64,000 bases of DNA from Bacillota bacterium (GTDB lineage: Bacteria > Bacillota > Clostridia > Christensenellales > Aristaeellaceae), in NCBI GenBank assembly GCA_023436585.1, contig JAEZIN010000022.1, forward strand, positions 17,474 through 81,473. Direction: 5' to 3'. This document shows positions 23,492-31,279 of the stretch, piece after piece (position 1 is the stretch's first letter; every line of letters begins with the position of its first letter). Below the pieces are notes generated by a model, which was not told where the DNA came from, did no database searches, and saw nothing but the letters and a program-made list of their open reading frames with translations. Made by a program: the position numbers and the translations under genes.

Positions 23492-24934
23492 TTGTTGGGA
23501 TTGGTTGAACGGTTTTATGGCATCAGCCACATGGTTAAGCCGGGGCACAGGCTTGGGGATTTGCCGCAAACGAAGCAGGCGTACCGGGATGTAATCCGCA
23601 TCGCCATACCCGCTGTGGCGGAAATGGTGCTGATGGCCCTCATTGGGGCCATGGATACGGCCATGGTTGGCGTTTTAGGCGCGGAAGCTATTTCTGCGGT
23701 TGGTTTGCCAGGCCAACCCAGAATGATTATGCTGGCTATTTTTTTTGCACTGAATATTGGCGTAACGGCGGTGGTGGCCAGGCGCAAGGGTGAGGGAAGG
23801 CAGGAGGATGCCAACCGCACGGTGCGCAACGCGCTGGTAATGATCGGGCTAATATCAGTGGTGATCATGTTTGTGAGCCTGAACCAGGCGGAAAACATGA
23901 TCCGCCTGGCCTCGGGGGATGTAGACCCTGCCGATCTGGCCAACGTGAAGGTGTTCAACGACGCCATTGCCTATTTCAAGTGGATGGCCTACGCACTGCC
24001 TATAAACGCCGTTACCATGTGTATCAGCGCGTCTCAGCGGGGCATTGGAAGAACCAGAACCACGATGGTAGTCAACATCACCAGCAATCTTGTCAACGTT
24101 GTTTTCAATTATCTTCTGATTGGCGGGAATTTTGGCTTTCCCAGGCTGGGCGTGGAAGGCGCCGCCATTGCCACGTTCATCGGATTCTGCGTGGGGCTGG
24201 TGCTGTCTGTTTGCTCCATCACCCTGCCCAGGTACAAAGGATTTTTGTATTTGCGCCTGCGGGATAACTGGCGGCTTGACAAGACGACGCTCAGGGATAT
24301 CAGCCGCGTGGGCGGGAACGCCATGGTGGAGCAGATTTGCCTGCGCATCGGCTTCCTGCTGTATGCCCGGCTGATTTATGAAGCGCTGCACGATCCCACA
24401 GCCTTTGCCAGCCATCAAATCGGTATGCAGTTTTTGAACATCAGCTTTACCTTTGGGGATGGCATCGGCATCGCGGGTACGTCCCTGGTGGGGCAGATGC
24501 TGGGCAAACAGAGAGCAGACCTGGGCATGGTGTACGGAAAGGTGAGCCAGCGCATGGCATTGACCGTTTCCGCCGGGCTGCTGCTGATCTTTATTCCCTT
24601 CAGGCATATCCTGGTGATGCCCTTCGCAAGCGACCAGCAGGTGCTGGCGATGGCTGCCCAGGTGATGGTCCTGGTGGGAATCTTCCAGCCCTTCCAGACA
24701 AGCTCGGTAGTCATCAGCGGTTGCCTTCGCGGGGCGGGGGATACCAGGTATGTGGCGGTGGTGATGATGCTTTGCGTGACGCTGATCAGGCCCATATTGG
24801 CCTGGACAGCGCTGTTTCCGCTGCAATTGGGGCTGCTGGGGGCGTGGTCGGCCAGCTTGGTGGATATGATGATAAGGCTGACGTTTGTTTATGTGCGGTT
24901 TACCAAAGGGAAGTGGATGTATATCAGGGTGTAG
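23492..24934 (+). CDS. MATE family efflux transporter
   Basis: 480 aa, about 12 membrane helices in two six-helix halves, the usual MATE size. Family features include the early IPAVAEMVLMALIGAMDTAMVG helix with the conserved acidic/Met motif, GIGRTRTTM, and in the second half GIAGTSLVGQMLGK and GCLRGAGDTRYVA. It would export cationic drugs or metabolites in exchange for Na+ or H+. TTG start preceded by GGAG. The 3' end of the gene, from 24909, is the first unit of a ~96-bp tandem repeat. Confidence 0.93.
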   Translation: MLGLVERFYGISHMVKPGHRLGDLPQTKQAYRDVIRIAIPAVAEMVLMALIGAMDTAMVGVLGAEAISAVGLPGQPRMIMLAIFFALNIGVTAVVARRKGEGRQEDANRTVRNALVMIGLISVVIMFVSLNQAENMIRLASGDVDPADLANVKVFNDAIAYFKWMAYALPINAVTMCISASQRGIGRTRTTMVVNITSNLVNVVFNYLLIGGNFGFPRLGVEGAAIATFIGFCVGLVLSVCSITLPRYKGFLYLRLRDNWRLDKTTLRDISRVGGNAMVEQICLRIGFLLYARLIYEALHDPTAFASHQIGMQFLNISFTFGDGIGIAGTSLVGQMLGKQRADLGMVYGKVSQRMALTVSAGLLLIFIPFRHILVMPFASDQQVLAMAAQVMVLVGIFQPFQTSSVVISGCLRGAGDTRYVAVVMMLCVTLIRPILAWTALFPLQLGLLGAWSASLVDMMIRLTFVYVRFTKGKWMYIRV

Positions 24935-25080
24935 GAAAGAGGTTTCGCGTCTGAGGACGCGACCAGGGCTTTCCGGTCGCCCTGGACCTTCGGGCTTCAC
25001 CGATGGAAGTGGATGTAAATCAAGGCGCACCGGGAAGGGGTTTCGCGTCTGCGGACGCGACCAGGGCTTTCCGCTGCCCG
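24909..25080 (+). repeat. Tandem repeat of about 96 bp, beginning inside the MATE gene
   Basis: GGAAGTGGATGTA at 24909 recurs at 25005. Each unit then carries TTTCGCGTC-TGNG-GACGCG (hairpin) and ACCAGGGCTTTCCG (24962-24975 and 25060-25073). The first unit contains the last codons and stop of the MATE gene; the second is a non-coding copy with scattered changes. In unit 1 CCAGGG also pairs with CCCTGG at 24980. The 14-mer plus hairpin recurs at 9022, so a dispersed repeat has probably been duplicated here together with gene-end sequence. Confidence 0.75.
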
Positions 25081-25267
25081 GCGGCTCAATCGTCGCATTG
25101 CTTCGCTGCCGCTCGCACTGCTCGTTTCGCCCGCTTCCTCCTCCCCGCCCATATCCGCCACCGGCGGGGGCGGGGTTTCGGAACCCTGGACCTTCGGGGC
25201 TTTGGAACTTACGAATCTTCATGGGTGATAAGGATGCATATTCTGGTGCAATGATGGCATAAAGTAG
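25081..25267. other. Intergenic G/C-rich stretch without a recognised gene
   Basis: Between the tandem repeat and the terminator at 25268. Contains pyrimidine-rich sequence and CCGCCACCGGCGGGGGCGGGG with pairing potential, and another CCCTGGACCTTCGGG as in repeat unit 1. I see no convincing gene or promoter. Confidence 0.4.
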
Positions 25268-25304
25268 AACCCCTCCGGCTATACTCAGACCGGAGGGGTT
25301 TTTT
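25268..25304 (+). terminator. Terminator whose 3' arm contains a Shine-Dalgarno sequence
   Basis: An 11-bp stem AACCCCTCCGG / CCGGAGGGGTT with an 11-nt loop, then TTTT. GGAGGGG in the 3' arm is correctly spaced before the ATG of the mini-ORF at 25305. Confidence 0.85.
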
Positions 25305-25424
25305 ATGTTTGAAAAATACTTTGCCCGCGTAAAGGAAAGAAGAGCGCTGCGCATATGCCTGAAGGAATTTGAACGGGATAGGGACAAAAGGCCGCCTTCT
25401 TTAAAGCAGGGAAGATGGCTTTGA
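25305..25424 (+). CDS. Possible 39-codon mini-ORF, highly charged
   Basis: 39 codons encoding a strongly basic/acidic peptide (MFEKYFARVKERRALRI...) ending in a stop at 25424. The ribosome-binding site lies inside the preceding terminator stem. It may be translated only when that hairpin is open, or may be chance. No homology is recognised. Confidence 0.3.
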   Translation: MFEKYFARVKERRALRICLKEFERDRDKRPPSLKQGRWL

Positions 25425-25461
25425 CAACAGACATATCAAATGGATTTTGCGGGTAAGGATG

Positions 25462-25893
25462 TCACTGCTTGCCTGCATCGCCATCCTCGTTGTCATCATC
25501 CTGAAAATCTGGGCTGTTCAAAACCTGGATTTCATCCTCATCCTCCGGCTGCGTGAGTTCACCCGCCCTGCGTGCGGCATCATTGGCAGCCTCCTCGGCC
25601 AGCCTTGCTTCCCGGGCCGCGGCAATCCGCTGGGCGCGGATGGCGGTAAGCTGCTCATCCAGGGCGTTCAATTGCTTCAACTGTGCATCCAGCGCCGGGG
25701 GAAAGCTCTCGCCGCGCTGCCACATTTCGTAGGCGATGCTTCCAAAGTCGGCCAGAATCTCGCGCCGGCGCGTCTCCAGATTCATTTCGGTGACCTTGTA
25801 CTTGGCATTGTCCGCAATGTTGGACGCCGCGTTGCCAATGACTTCCATCCCCCTGAGCCATGTCTTCTTTAAGCCCTTCATCACATTGCCCAT
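25462..25893 (-). CDS. Coiled-coil small protein, unknown
   Basis: 143 aa hydrophilic protein. The N-terminal half is amphipathic (GLKKTWLRGMEVIGNAASNI), followed by a long helix with heptad-like pattern (about 55-110) and a very acidic C-terminal tail (PEDEDEIQV, then DDDNEDGD). It is of the type sometimes found as zinc-ribbon-less relatives of small clostridial coiled-coil proteins; no function is assigned. AAAGGAG lies 8 bases before ATG 25893. It follows the secreted protein gene on the same strand with about 20 bases between. Confidence 0.65.
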   Translation of the reverse strand: MGNVMKGLKKTWLRGMEVIGNAASNIADNAKYKVTEMNLETRRREILADFGSIAYEMWQRGESFPPALDAQLKQLNALDEQLTAIRAQRIAAAREARLAEEAANDAARRAGELTQPEDEDEIQVLNSPDFQDDDNEDGDAGKQ

Positions 25894-25912
25894 GTGTCAT
25901 GCTCCTTTGCCG

Positions 25913-26923
25913 TTATTTGAGGATGAGGTCGTCGCGAAGCCGGTATAGCGTGGCGCCTCTTTTTTTGGTATTGATACATTCTATGAACCAGTGGGCCGTC
26001 GCATCCGCGTCATATTGCAAATATCCCCAGCGGACGCCGTCGATGCGCTTGCCCCGCATATTACTGTCGGTCCAGTGCAGCATATCGCTGACAGGGTCAT
26101 AATCCGTGATGAAAAGCAGCGAGTGGGGGCCGTTTCCGCCGCCGTAGTACCCGACCATTTGGAAGAAATCGCCCCGTTTGACCTGCTTGAGCATATTAAA
26201 GGCGATGGCCGCGTTCTCTTCCTTGCTCAAATCATTGTTGTACTTGAACTGGGCCACGATTTCAAACGGACTGCCATCCTGTGCCGTTTCGGGCCGCCAC
26301 TCAATGCCGTAGTCATATGGCGCGCAGGCGGCCTTGCTGTTGTTTTTGGGCATGTGCAGGGGAAGCTCGGGATAGGCCTGCATGGAATACTCCTTGGAAT
26401 AAGTGTCGAACAGGCGCATCACGAAATTTTTGCAGACGCCGATGTCGTAATCCTCCTCGGCAGGGGCAAATTTGTAACGGGAATCCTTCGAATTGTCGTA
26501 GGCCAGGGCGATCATTTTACCGATCAGCGCTTCCTTGGGGGAAGGGACATCCCGGGAAACATCCGTGAAGGCTGTCTTGCCGTTTGCTTCAAACCCGTAG
26601 CCCCGCGCGTTGACAGAAAGGCCTGCTTTAAGGGCGGGGAGCTGGAAGGTATACTCGAAGGCATCGCCTTCCATGGTTTGCGTAAGGGAACCGCCGTCCC
26701 ACGAAAGGGTGACCTCAATGCGGCTCACATTGCTCCCCTTGGCGGAAACAAGAAGCTTGTTACCCGCTTCGCAGCCCTCGCCCGGTTTGGGAGTCAACAG
26801 CTGAAGGGAGGGGAGCAGGGGAATATCCGCATAGTAAATTTCTTCATCCGCCCGGACTGTACCTGCCGGGAACAGAAAGAGTACCGCAATCAGAACAATC
26901 CATGTTCTTTTGAGTTGCTTCAC
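25913..26923 (-). CDS. Secreted protein with papain-like Cys/His motif
   Basis: 336 aa with a signal peptide (KR, hydrophobic 8-20, cleavage near ADE at 25-27). Residues ~35-125 look like a beta-sandwich domain (bacterial Ig-like). The C-terminal half holds VCKNFVMRLFD (Cys near 164), GPHSLLFITDYD (His near 270) and a later LHWTDSNMRG, an order like NlpC/P60 or CHAP amidases. It could cut peptidoglycan or protein outside the cell. GTG start with AAAGGCAG about 10 bases upstream. Gene order on the minus strand is lipid kinase, this gene, coiled-coil protein. Confidence 0.65.
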   Translation of the reverse strand: MKQLKRTWIVLIAVLFLFPAGTVRADEEIYYADIPLLPSLQLLTPKPGEGCEAGNKLLVSAKGSNVSRIEVTLSWDGGSLTQTMEGDAFEYTFQLPALKAGLSVNARGYGFEANGKTAFTDVSRDVPSPKEALIGKMIALAYDNSKDSRYKFAPAEEDYDIGVCKNFVMRLFDTYSKEYSMQAYPELPLHMPKNNSKAACAPYDYGIEWRPETAQDGSPFEIVAQFKYNNDLSKEENAAIAFNMLKQVKRGDFFQMVGYYGGGNGPHSLLFITDYDPVSDMLHWTDSNMRGKRIDGVRWGYLQYDADATAHWFIECINTKKRGATLYRLRDDLILK

Positions 26924-26947
26924 GTTTTATCTGCCTTTCCGATGGCT

Positions 26948-27814
26948 TCACCAGTGAACCCACAGCGCATCCTTTACGGAAGAAAAGTCCACCTGGCCGA
27001 TGGGAAGTATTTCGCCATCCACATTCAAATGCATCCCCGGCGCGTCAATCGTAACGCTGCGGCACCGGTAATGGGATGTGATGGCGAAGGAATGCACCTT
27101 CCCCATTAAAAGGCCGGGCAGGTAAAAAAACATCTTCCAGTTGGGGATGGACCGCAGCACCACCACATCCAGCAGGCCGTCGTTTACCAGGGATGTGGGA
27201 GAAATGGGAATTCCTCCGCCTATATAACGGCCGTTGGCCACGCTGCATTGCAGGAATGTGCCCTGAAGTGTTGTTTCTTCATCAATGACGATATGCATGG
27301 CTACGGGCTCGAAGCTGAAAATGGTGCGGATCACGCCGTACAGGTAGGGCAGCATGCCCCTGACCAGCTTTTTTGCCTTGATGGAGTATTCCAGTACGGA
27401 CACGTCAAAGCCGGTGCCGCAGACGTTCAGGAAAAGCTTGTCGTTCAGCCGGCCCATATCCAGCTGCCTGGGCGGATGGGAAAGGATGTGATCCAGCGCT
27501 TCCATGGGGGACTTGGGCACGCAGATGGACTTGATGAAGTCATTGCCTGTACCGGCGGGGATCAAGCCAAGGGCGGATGCGGAATGGACAAGGCCGCTGG
27601 CGACTTCATAAGCCGTACCGTCGCCGCCCACAGCCAGAACCGTTTCCGTTCCCCGCTTCGCCGATTCCTTTGCCAAAAGCGTCGCGTGCCCCGGTGATTC
27701 TGTATAAAAAGCCTTGCAGGCGATGGACCTTGATAACAGGACCTCCATTACTTTTTCGCCGATACGCTTGGCGTGCCCGTTCCCTGCCACAGGGTTGATA
27801 ATGACGTCGATCAT
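26948..27814 (-). CDS. Lipid kinase of the YegS/DgkB (BmrU) family
   Basis: 288 aa diacylglycerol-kinase-like enzyme that phosphorylates a membrane lipid. The N-terminal domain shows INPVAGNG (6-13), the nucleotide motif GGDGT (63-67) and PAGTGNDF (about 86-93), all diagnostic; the C-terminal beta domain has ANGRYIGGGIPISP and NDGLLDVV. ATG 27814 has GAAAGG 10 bases upstream; TTG 27832 would overlap that site. In Bacillota, such enzymes recycle diacylglycerol from lipoteichoic acid synthesis; the specific lipid here is not shown. Confidence 0.92.
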   Translation of the reverse strand: MIDVIINPVAGNGHAKRIGEKVMEVLLSRSIACKAFYTESPGHATLLAKESAKRGTETVLAVGGDGTAYEVASGLVHSASALGLIPAGTGNDFIKSICVPKSPMEALDHILSHPPRQLDMGRLNDKLFLNVCGTGFDVSVLEYSIKAKKLVRGMLPYLYGVIRTIFSFEPVAMHIVIDEETTLQGTFLQCSVANGRYIGGGIPISPTSLVNDGLLDVVVLRSIPNWKMFFYLPGLLMGKVHSFAITSHYRCRSVTIDAPGMHLNVDGEILPIGQVDFSSVKDALWVHW

Positions 27815-27962
27815 GTATTCAGCGCCTTTCAAAATATATAATAATGTACTTCATTTGTAAGCAAAAGTAAAGCGGCGCGCGCGAATTTCATGCGCCTGCC
27901 GCATAGCCGGAAGAGGCACGCGGGTGAATGTCCTCCCCTTGCTCCGGAGCGCTCCATTGTGG

Positions 27963-27968
27963 TATAAT
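27963..27968 (+). promoter_or_regulatory. Extended -10 promoter of the DUF1653 gene
   Basis: TGGTATAAT (extended -10) lies 65 bases before the ATG, with a weak TTGCTC 18 bases upstream. Confidence 0.6.
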
Positions 27969-28033
27969 CTGGTGTATAAGACCGGGACAAGCATGGCACT
28001 ATCTTGGCGAAACAGGCGTTGCCGGAGGAGACT

Positions 28034-28249
28034 ATGGATGAAATAAGGCCGGGCATATACCGGCATTTCAAAGGGAACCGCTACCGGCTTTTATATACAG
28101 CCCGGCACAGCGAAACGCTGGAGGTGATGGCCGTATATCAGGCGCTGTACGGGGATGGGGGAATATGGGTACGCCCCGCGGCCCAATGGTCGGAACTGGT
28201 GGAGCGTGACGGGGTGCAGTATATACGCTTTACCTGGGAAGAAGAATAG
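28034..28249 (+). CDS. DUF1653 family protein
   Basis: 71 aa. It shows the full DUF1653 pattern: PGIYRHFKGNRYRLLYTARHSETLE, then YQALYGDGGIWVRPAAQW. Function unknown; such proteins are small beta-rich cytoplasmic domains. ATG 28034 has GGAGGA just upstream; a TTG at 28004 would add ten residues. A terminator-like hairpin follows and the next gene has its own promoter. Confidence 0.85.
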   Translation: MDEIRPGIYRHFKGNRYRLLYTARHSETLEVMAVYQALYGDGGIWVRPAAQWSELVERDGVQYIRFTWEEE

Positions 28250-28273
28250 GCGGCATACAGCGCTGCAAATCAT

Positions 28274-28303
28274 GCGCTTTTTCGAGGAGAAGGCGCTTTT
28301 TTC
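28274..28303 (+). terminator. Probable terminator after DUF1653
   Basis: GCGCTTTTTC pairs with GAAGGCGC (with a small bulge), followed by TTTTTTC. Confidence 0.5.
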
Positions 28304-28332
28304 TTTACTCGTTTCCGGCGGTATGGTATCAT
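28304..28332 (+). promoter_or_regulatory. Promoter of the HAD-IIA gene
   Basis: TTTACT, 17-base spacer, TGG-TATCAT (extended -10), 35 bases before the start codon. Confidence 0.6.
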
Positions 28333-28366
28333 GGACAAAGGTTCAGGCGTAAGAGAGGGTATTTAT

Positions 28367-29167
28367 ATGAACGATGATGTAACCAGAAGCATGCTGGCAA
28401 AAGTGAAGTGCTTCCTTTTGGATATGGACGGCACTTTTTATTTGGGAAACAATCTGCTGCCCGGTTCCCTGGAATTTTTGGACGCATGTGAGCGCACCGG
28501 CCGCCGCACGCTGTTTTTGACCAACAATTCCTCCAAGTCTGCCGTGCATTATGTGATGAAGCTCAAGCGTATGGGCGTTAGGGAACGCTTTTTGCGAGTG
28601 CTGACCTCCGGCCATGCCGCCGCGTCCTATGCGCTGCGCGTGCTCCCGGGGAAAAAGGCGTTCCTGCTGGGCAATAACATATTGAAGGAAGAGTTGCTGG
28701 AACTGGGGCTGCTGATAGACAACGAAAACCCCGACTATGTGCTGATCGCCTACGATACCACGCTGGACTATGAAAAGATGACCAGGGTGTGCGACCTGGT
28801 TCGGGCCGGGCTGCCCTATATCGCCACCCACCCGGATTTCAACTGCCCCACGGAAACGGGGTTTGCCCCGGACATCGGGGCCATCATCGCCTTCATTGAG
28901 GCCAGCGCGGGCCGCCGGCCGGATATCATCCTGGGCAAGCCTTACCAGGGCATCGTGGAGGAAGCGCTGCGGCTTACCGGCTTCCGGGCCGACGAGCTGG
29001 CCATGGTGGGGGACAGGCTGTATACCGACATCGCCACCGGGGTGACTTTCGGAATGACGAGCATCCTCGTTCTTTCCGGCGAAGCCACTATGGAGGATTT
29101 GAAGTCGTCGCCCGTGCAGCCGCATTTGATATTTGACAGGCTGAGCGATATGATACCATATATGTAA
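28367..29167 (+). CDS. HAD-IIA (NagD/PNPase-like) sugar or nucleotide phosphatase
   Basis: 266 aa. HAD motif I is DMDGTFYLG (Asp19, Asp21); motif II is FLTNNSSKS with the NagD-type NNSSK; motif III/IV are the GKPYQGIVEEAL lysine and VGDRLYTDIATG. The type-IIA cap (about 80-175) is present. Members remove phosphate from nucleoside or sugar monophosphates, or phosphoglycolate. ATG 28367 has AGAGAGGG upstream. It is convergent with metI across a palindromic intergenic region. Confidence 0.9.
   Translation: MNDDVTRSMLAKVKCFLLDMDGTFYLGNNLLPGSLEFLDACERTGRRTLFLTNNSSKSAVHYVMKLKRMGVRERFLRVLTSGHAAASYALRVLPGKKAFLLGNNILKEELLELGLLIDNENPDYVLIAYDTTLDYEKMTRVCDLVRAGLPYIATHPDFNCPTETGFAPDIGAIIAFIEASAGRRPDIILGKPYQGIVEEALRLTGFRADELAMVGDRLYTDIATGVTFGMTSILVLSGEATMEDLKSSPVQPHLIFDRLSDMIPYM
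29126..29154 (+). promoter_or_regulatory. Possible promoter of the palindromic RNA at 29187
   Basis: TTGATA, 17-base spacer, TATGAT near the end of the HAD gene. It would start a transcript at about 29161 that runs into the structured element and its T run. Confidence 0.35.
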
Positions 29168-29186
29168 TGCTATTTTGCATAGGAAA

Positions 29187-29305
29187 AGAGCGCCGCTTCA
29201 CTAAGCATATAATATGTGGCCTATACAAGAAGAGTTGGGTTCGCACCTGTGGGTGCCAGCTTCTTGGTAATGGCCTCATGCTTAGATTAGGCAGCGCTCT
29301 TTTTA
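29187..29305 (+). ncRNA. Long nested palindrome between convergent genes; candidate structured RNA or terminator
   Basis: About 119 bases fold as a nested hairpin: AAGAGCGC / GCGCTCTT (outer, 8 bp), CTAAGCAT / ATGCTTAG (8 bp), GGCC / GGCC, AAGAAG / CTTCTT and apex GCACC / GGTGC. On the plus strand it ends in TTTTT, so it could terminate the HAD transcript or be a small structured RNA of its own. No known RNA family was recognised; it is not a tRNA despite GGGTTCGC. Confidence 0.45.
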
Positions 29306-29316
29306 CATCTAGTTCT

Positions 29317-29979
29317 TTAGCGCTTTTTATGATCCAGCTTTTTTGTGGTGACGGTTCCGGACACCTGGAAAATTTGCACCAATAGTACCAGAGCGATGCT
29401 GGCTGTGTACATGATATCGTATGCCCGTCTGTTCAGGCCATAGCTGATGGCAATGGACCCGAGCCCGCCGCCGCCCGCCGCCCCGGCCATGGCCGTATAG
29501 GCCAATATGGTGGTCAGGCAGATGGTGGCGCCGCTTATCAGAGATGGAAGAGCTTCTGGCAGCAACACCTTATAAATGACTTGCCAGGTGGTGGAGCCCA
29601 TGGAAAGGGCCGCCTCCACGATGCCGTCGTCCACCTCCCGAAGGGAGCTTTCCACCATGCGGGCTACATAAGGAAAGGCGCTGATGACCATGGGGAAAAT
29701 GACGGATGTGGTGCCGATGGCTGTGCCCATCACTTCCCTGGTCACCGGGGAAATCATCACCAGCATGATAAGGAATGGGATGGAACGCAGAAAATTGATC
29801 ACCACGCCCATGACCGTATTAAAGCCGGGGGCGGGCAGGATATGGCCGCGCCTGGTGATGACCAGCAGCACGCCCAGCGGCAGGCCGATCACGTAGGCAA
29901 AGAATGTGGAGGGCAGTGTCATCCAAACAGTCTCCTGAATTCCTTGCAGAAGGAGGGGGCCCAATTTATCCCAGGTCAT
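29317..29979 (-). CDS. metI: Methionine ABC transporter permease MetI
   Basis: 220 aa with five to six membrane helices, typical of MetI. The ABC coupling motif EAALSMGSTTWQVIYKVLLPEALP (about 122-145) and the AYTAMAGAAGGGGLGSIAISYGL block are diagnostic for D/L-methionine permeases. It overlaps metN by 4 bases. A substrate-binding lipoprotein (metQ) is not adjacent in the window. Confidence 0.95.
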   Translation of the reverse strand: MTWDKLGPLLLQGIQETVWMTLPSTFFAYVIGLPLGVLLVITRRGHILPAPGFNTVMGVVINFLRSIPFLIMLVMISPVTREVMGTAIGTTSVIFPMVISAFPYVARMVESSLREVDDGIVEAALSMGSTTWQVIYKVLLPEALPSLISGATICLTTILAYTAMAGAAGGGGLGSIAISYGLNRRAYDIMYTASIALVLLVQIFQVSGTVTTKKLDHKKR

Positions 29980-31028
29980 GATGGCAGCACCTCCTCTACA
30001 GTCAGGCCCTGGGCTTTCAAAAAGTCCATGGCCTTTCTCTTTACGGCTGGGTCCTCCGGGTCGGTGATAAGCATCTGTCCGTATTGCACGCCGTTCAGGT
30101 TGCGCACATCGGCGGACAGGATGCTGACAGGCATATTTAAATGCAGTATCAGTCTTGCAATGATGGGATCGGCTACCTTACCGCCGTCAAATACCACCCG
30201 CAAGGCCGGGCCTGACAGGGGAAAAGGTTCCTCCTCGGTAGGTACGATGCCGAACAGCCGCCGGCCGGCCTGGCTCTTGGTGTGGGTGAACACTTCGTCC
30301 ACGCTGCCCTCTTCCGCGATGACGCCGCCATCCAGGATGGCCACGTGGGTGCATATCTGCCGGATTACCGCCATTTCATGGGTGATGATCACGATGGTGA
30401 TGCCCATTTGCCGGTTGATGTCCTGCAGAAGCTTCAATATGGATTGTGTGGTCATGGGGTCAAGGGCGGAGGTGGCCTCGTCGCACAGGAGCACCTTGGG
30501 GTTCATGGCCAGTGCCCTGGCGATGGCTACCCTTTGCTTTTGACCGCCGGACAATTGGGAGGGATAGGCATTGAGCTTATCCTCCAGCCCCACGATTTTC
30601 AAAAGTTCTTTCACCCGCTCTTCTGCCTTGGCATGCGGAACGCCGGCGATGTCCATGGGGTAGCGGATGTTTTTTTCCACCGTCTTTTGCATCAGCAGAT
30701 TGAATTGCTGAAAAATCATGCTCACGCCCCGCCGCAGGGACATAAGCTCCCTTTTGCTCATGGCCAGCACATTCCTGCCTTCGAACAAGATTGTGCCGCT
30801 GGTTGGCTCATCCAGCCGGTTGATGCAGCGGATGAGCGTGCTTTTCCCCGCGCCGCTCATACCAATGATGCCGTATATGTCACCTTTGCGGATGGAAAGG
30901 CTGATGTCGCTTAGCGCCACCACCTTGCCGTCCTGCAGGGGGTATACCTTTTTCAGTTTTTGAATGTCGATAAGCACAGGCCGCTCACTTTGGCCAGTGC
31001 CATTCCTTTGAAGCTCCGTTTCCTGCAT
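29976..31028 (-). CDS. metN: Methionine ABC transporter ATP-binding protein MetN
   Basis: 350 aa ATPase with Walker A GMSGAGKST, the MetN-specific VSMIFQQFNLL Q-loop, LSGGQKQR signature and Walker B VLLCDEATSALDP. The last ~80 residues form the NIL domain (NMPVSILSADVRNLNG) that senses methionine and inhibits transport. The start is placed at ATG 31028, downstream of the promoter; an earlier in-frame ATG at 31103 falls within the -10 region. No S-box was seen in the leader. Confidence 0.93.
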   Translation of the reverse strand: MQETELQRNGTGQSERPVLIDIQKLKKVYPLQDGKVVALSDISLSIRKGDIYGIIGMSGAGKSTLIRCINRLDEPTSGTILFEGRNVLAMSKRELMSLRRGVSMIFQQFNLLMQKTVEKNIRYPMDIAGVPHAKAEERVKELLKIVGLEDKLNAYPSQLSGGQKQRVAIARALAMNPKVLLCDEATSALDPMTTQSILKLLQDINRQMGITIVIITHEMAVIRQICTHVAILDGGVIAEEGSVDEVFTHTKSQAGRRLFGIVPTEEEPFPLSGPALRVVFDGGKVADPIIARLILHLNMPVSILSADVRNLNGVQYGQMLITDPEDPAVKRKAMDFLKAQGLTVEEVLPS

Positions 31029-31095
31029 GCGGAATATCCCAGCCTTTCCCCTGTGCCTGTACCCATGGGTATAGTACAGAAAGAATGTGCCGTCA

Positions 31096-31124
31096 TCATA
31101 CACGATGCATGGAGGCCTGTCAAG
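31096..31124 (-). promoter_or_regulatory. Promoter of metNI
   Basis: On the minus strand perfect TTGACA (31124-31119), 17-base spacer, TATGAT (31101-31096); transcription would start near 31089, about 60 bases before ATG 31028. Confidence 0.8.
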
Positions 31125-31254
31125 GCGCAGTGAGGCATGGCCGGGATTCTTGTTTTTTCCAGGAAGTCAATCTCCTTTTGCTTTTGATGTGATACAATGA
31201 TGGAAAGGCTCCGGGGACAGGCGCATCCGGCCATACTTTCCGGGGCCAAATCGG

Positions 31255-31260
31255 TATAAT
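31255..31260 (+). promoter_or_regulatory. Candidate -10 of the MocR-type gene
   Basis: Perfect TATAAT 20 bases before the ATG, without a good -35. A second candidate is TACAAT at about 31194. Confidence 0.4.
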
Positions 31261-31279
31261 AGTGACAGGGAGGGCTCCC

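Noticed and set aside
23855..25387. About 510-codon minus-strand frame opposite the MATE gene
   Set aside because: Antisense shadow; the MATE frame has clear family motifs and a good promoter.
29240..29275. tRNA-like GGGTTCGC element
   Set aside because: Cannot be folded as a cloverleaf; it is the apex of the nested palindrome.
31029..31120. S-box/SAM riboswitch before metNI
   Set aside because: No SAM-I core sequence, and the leader is too short.
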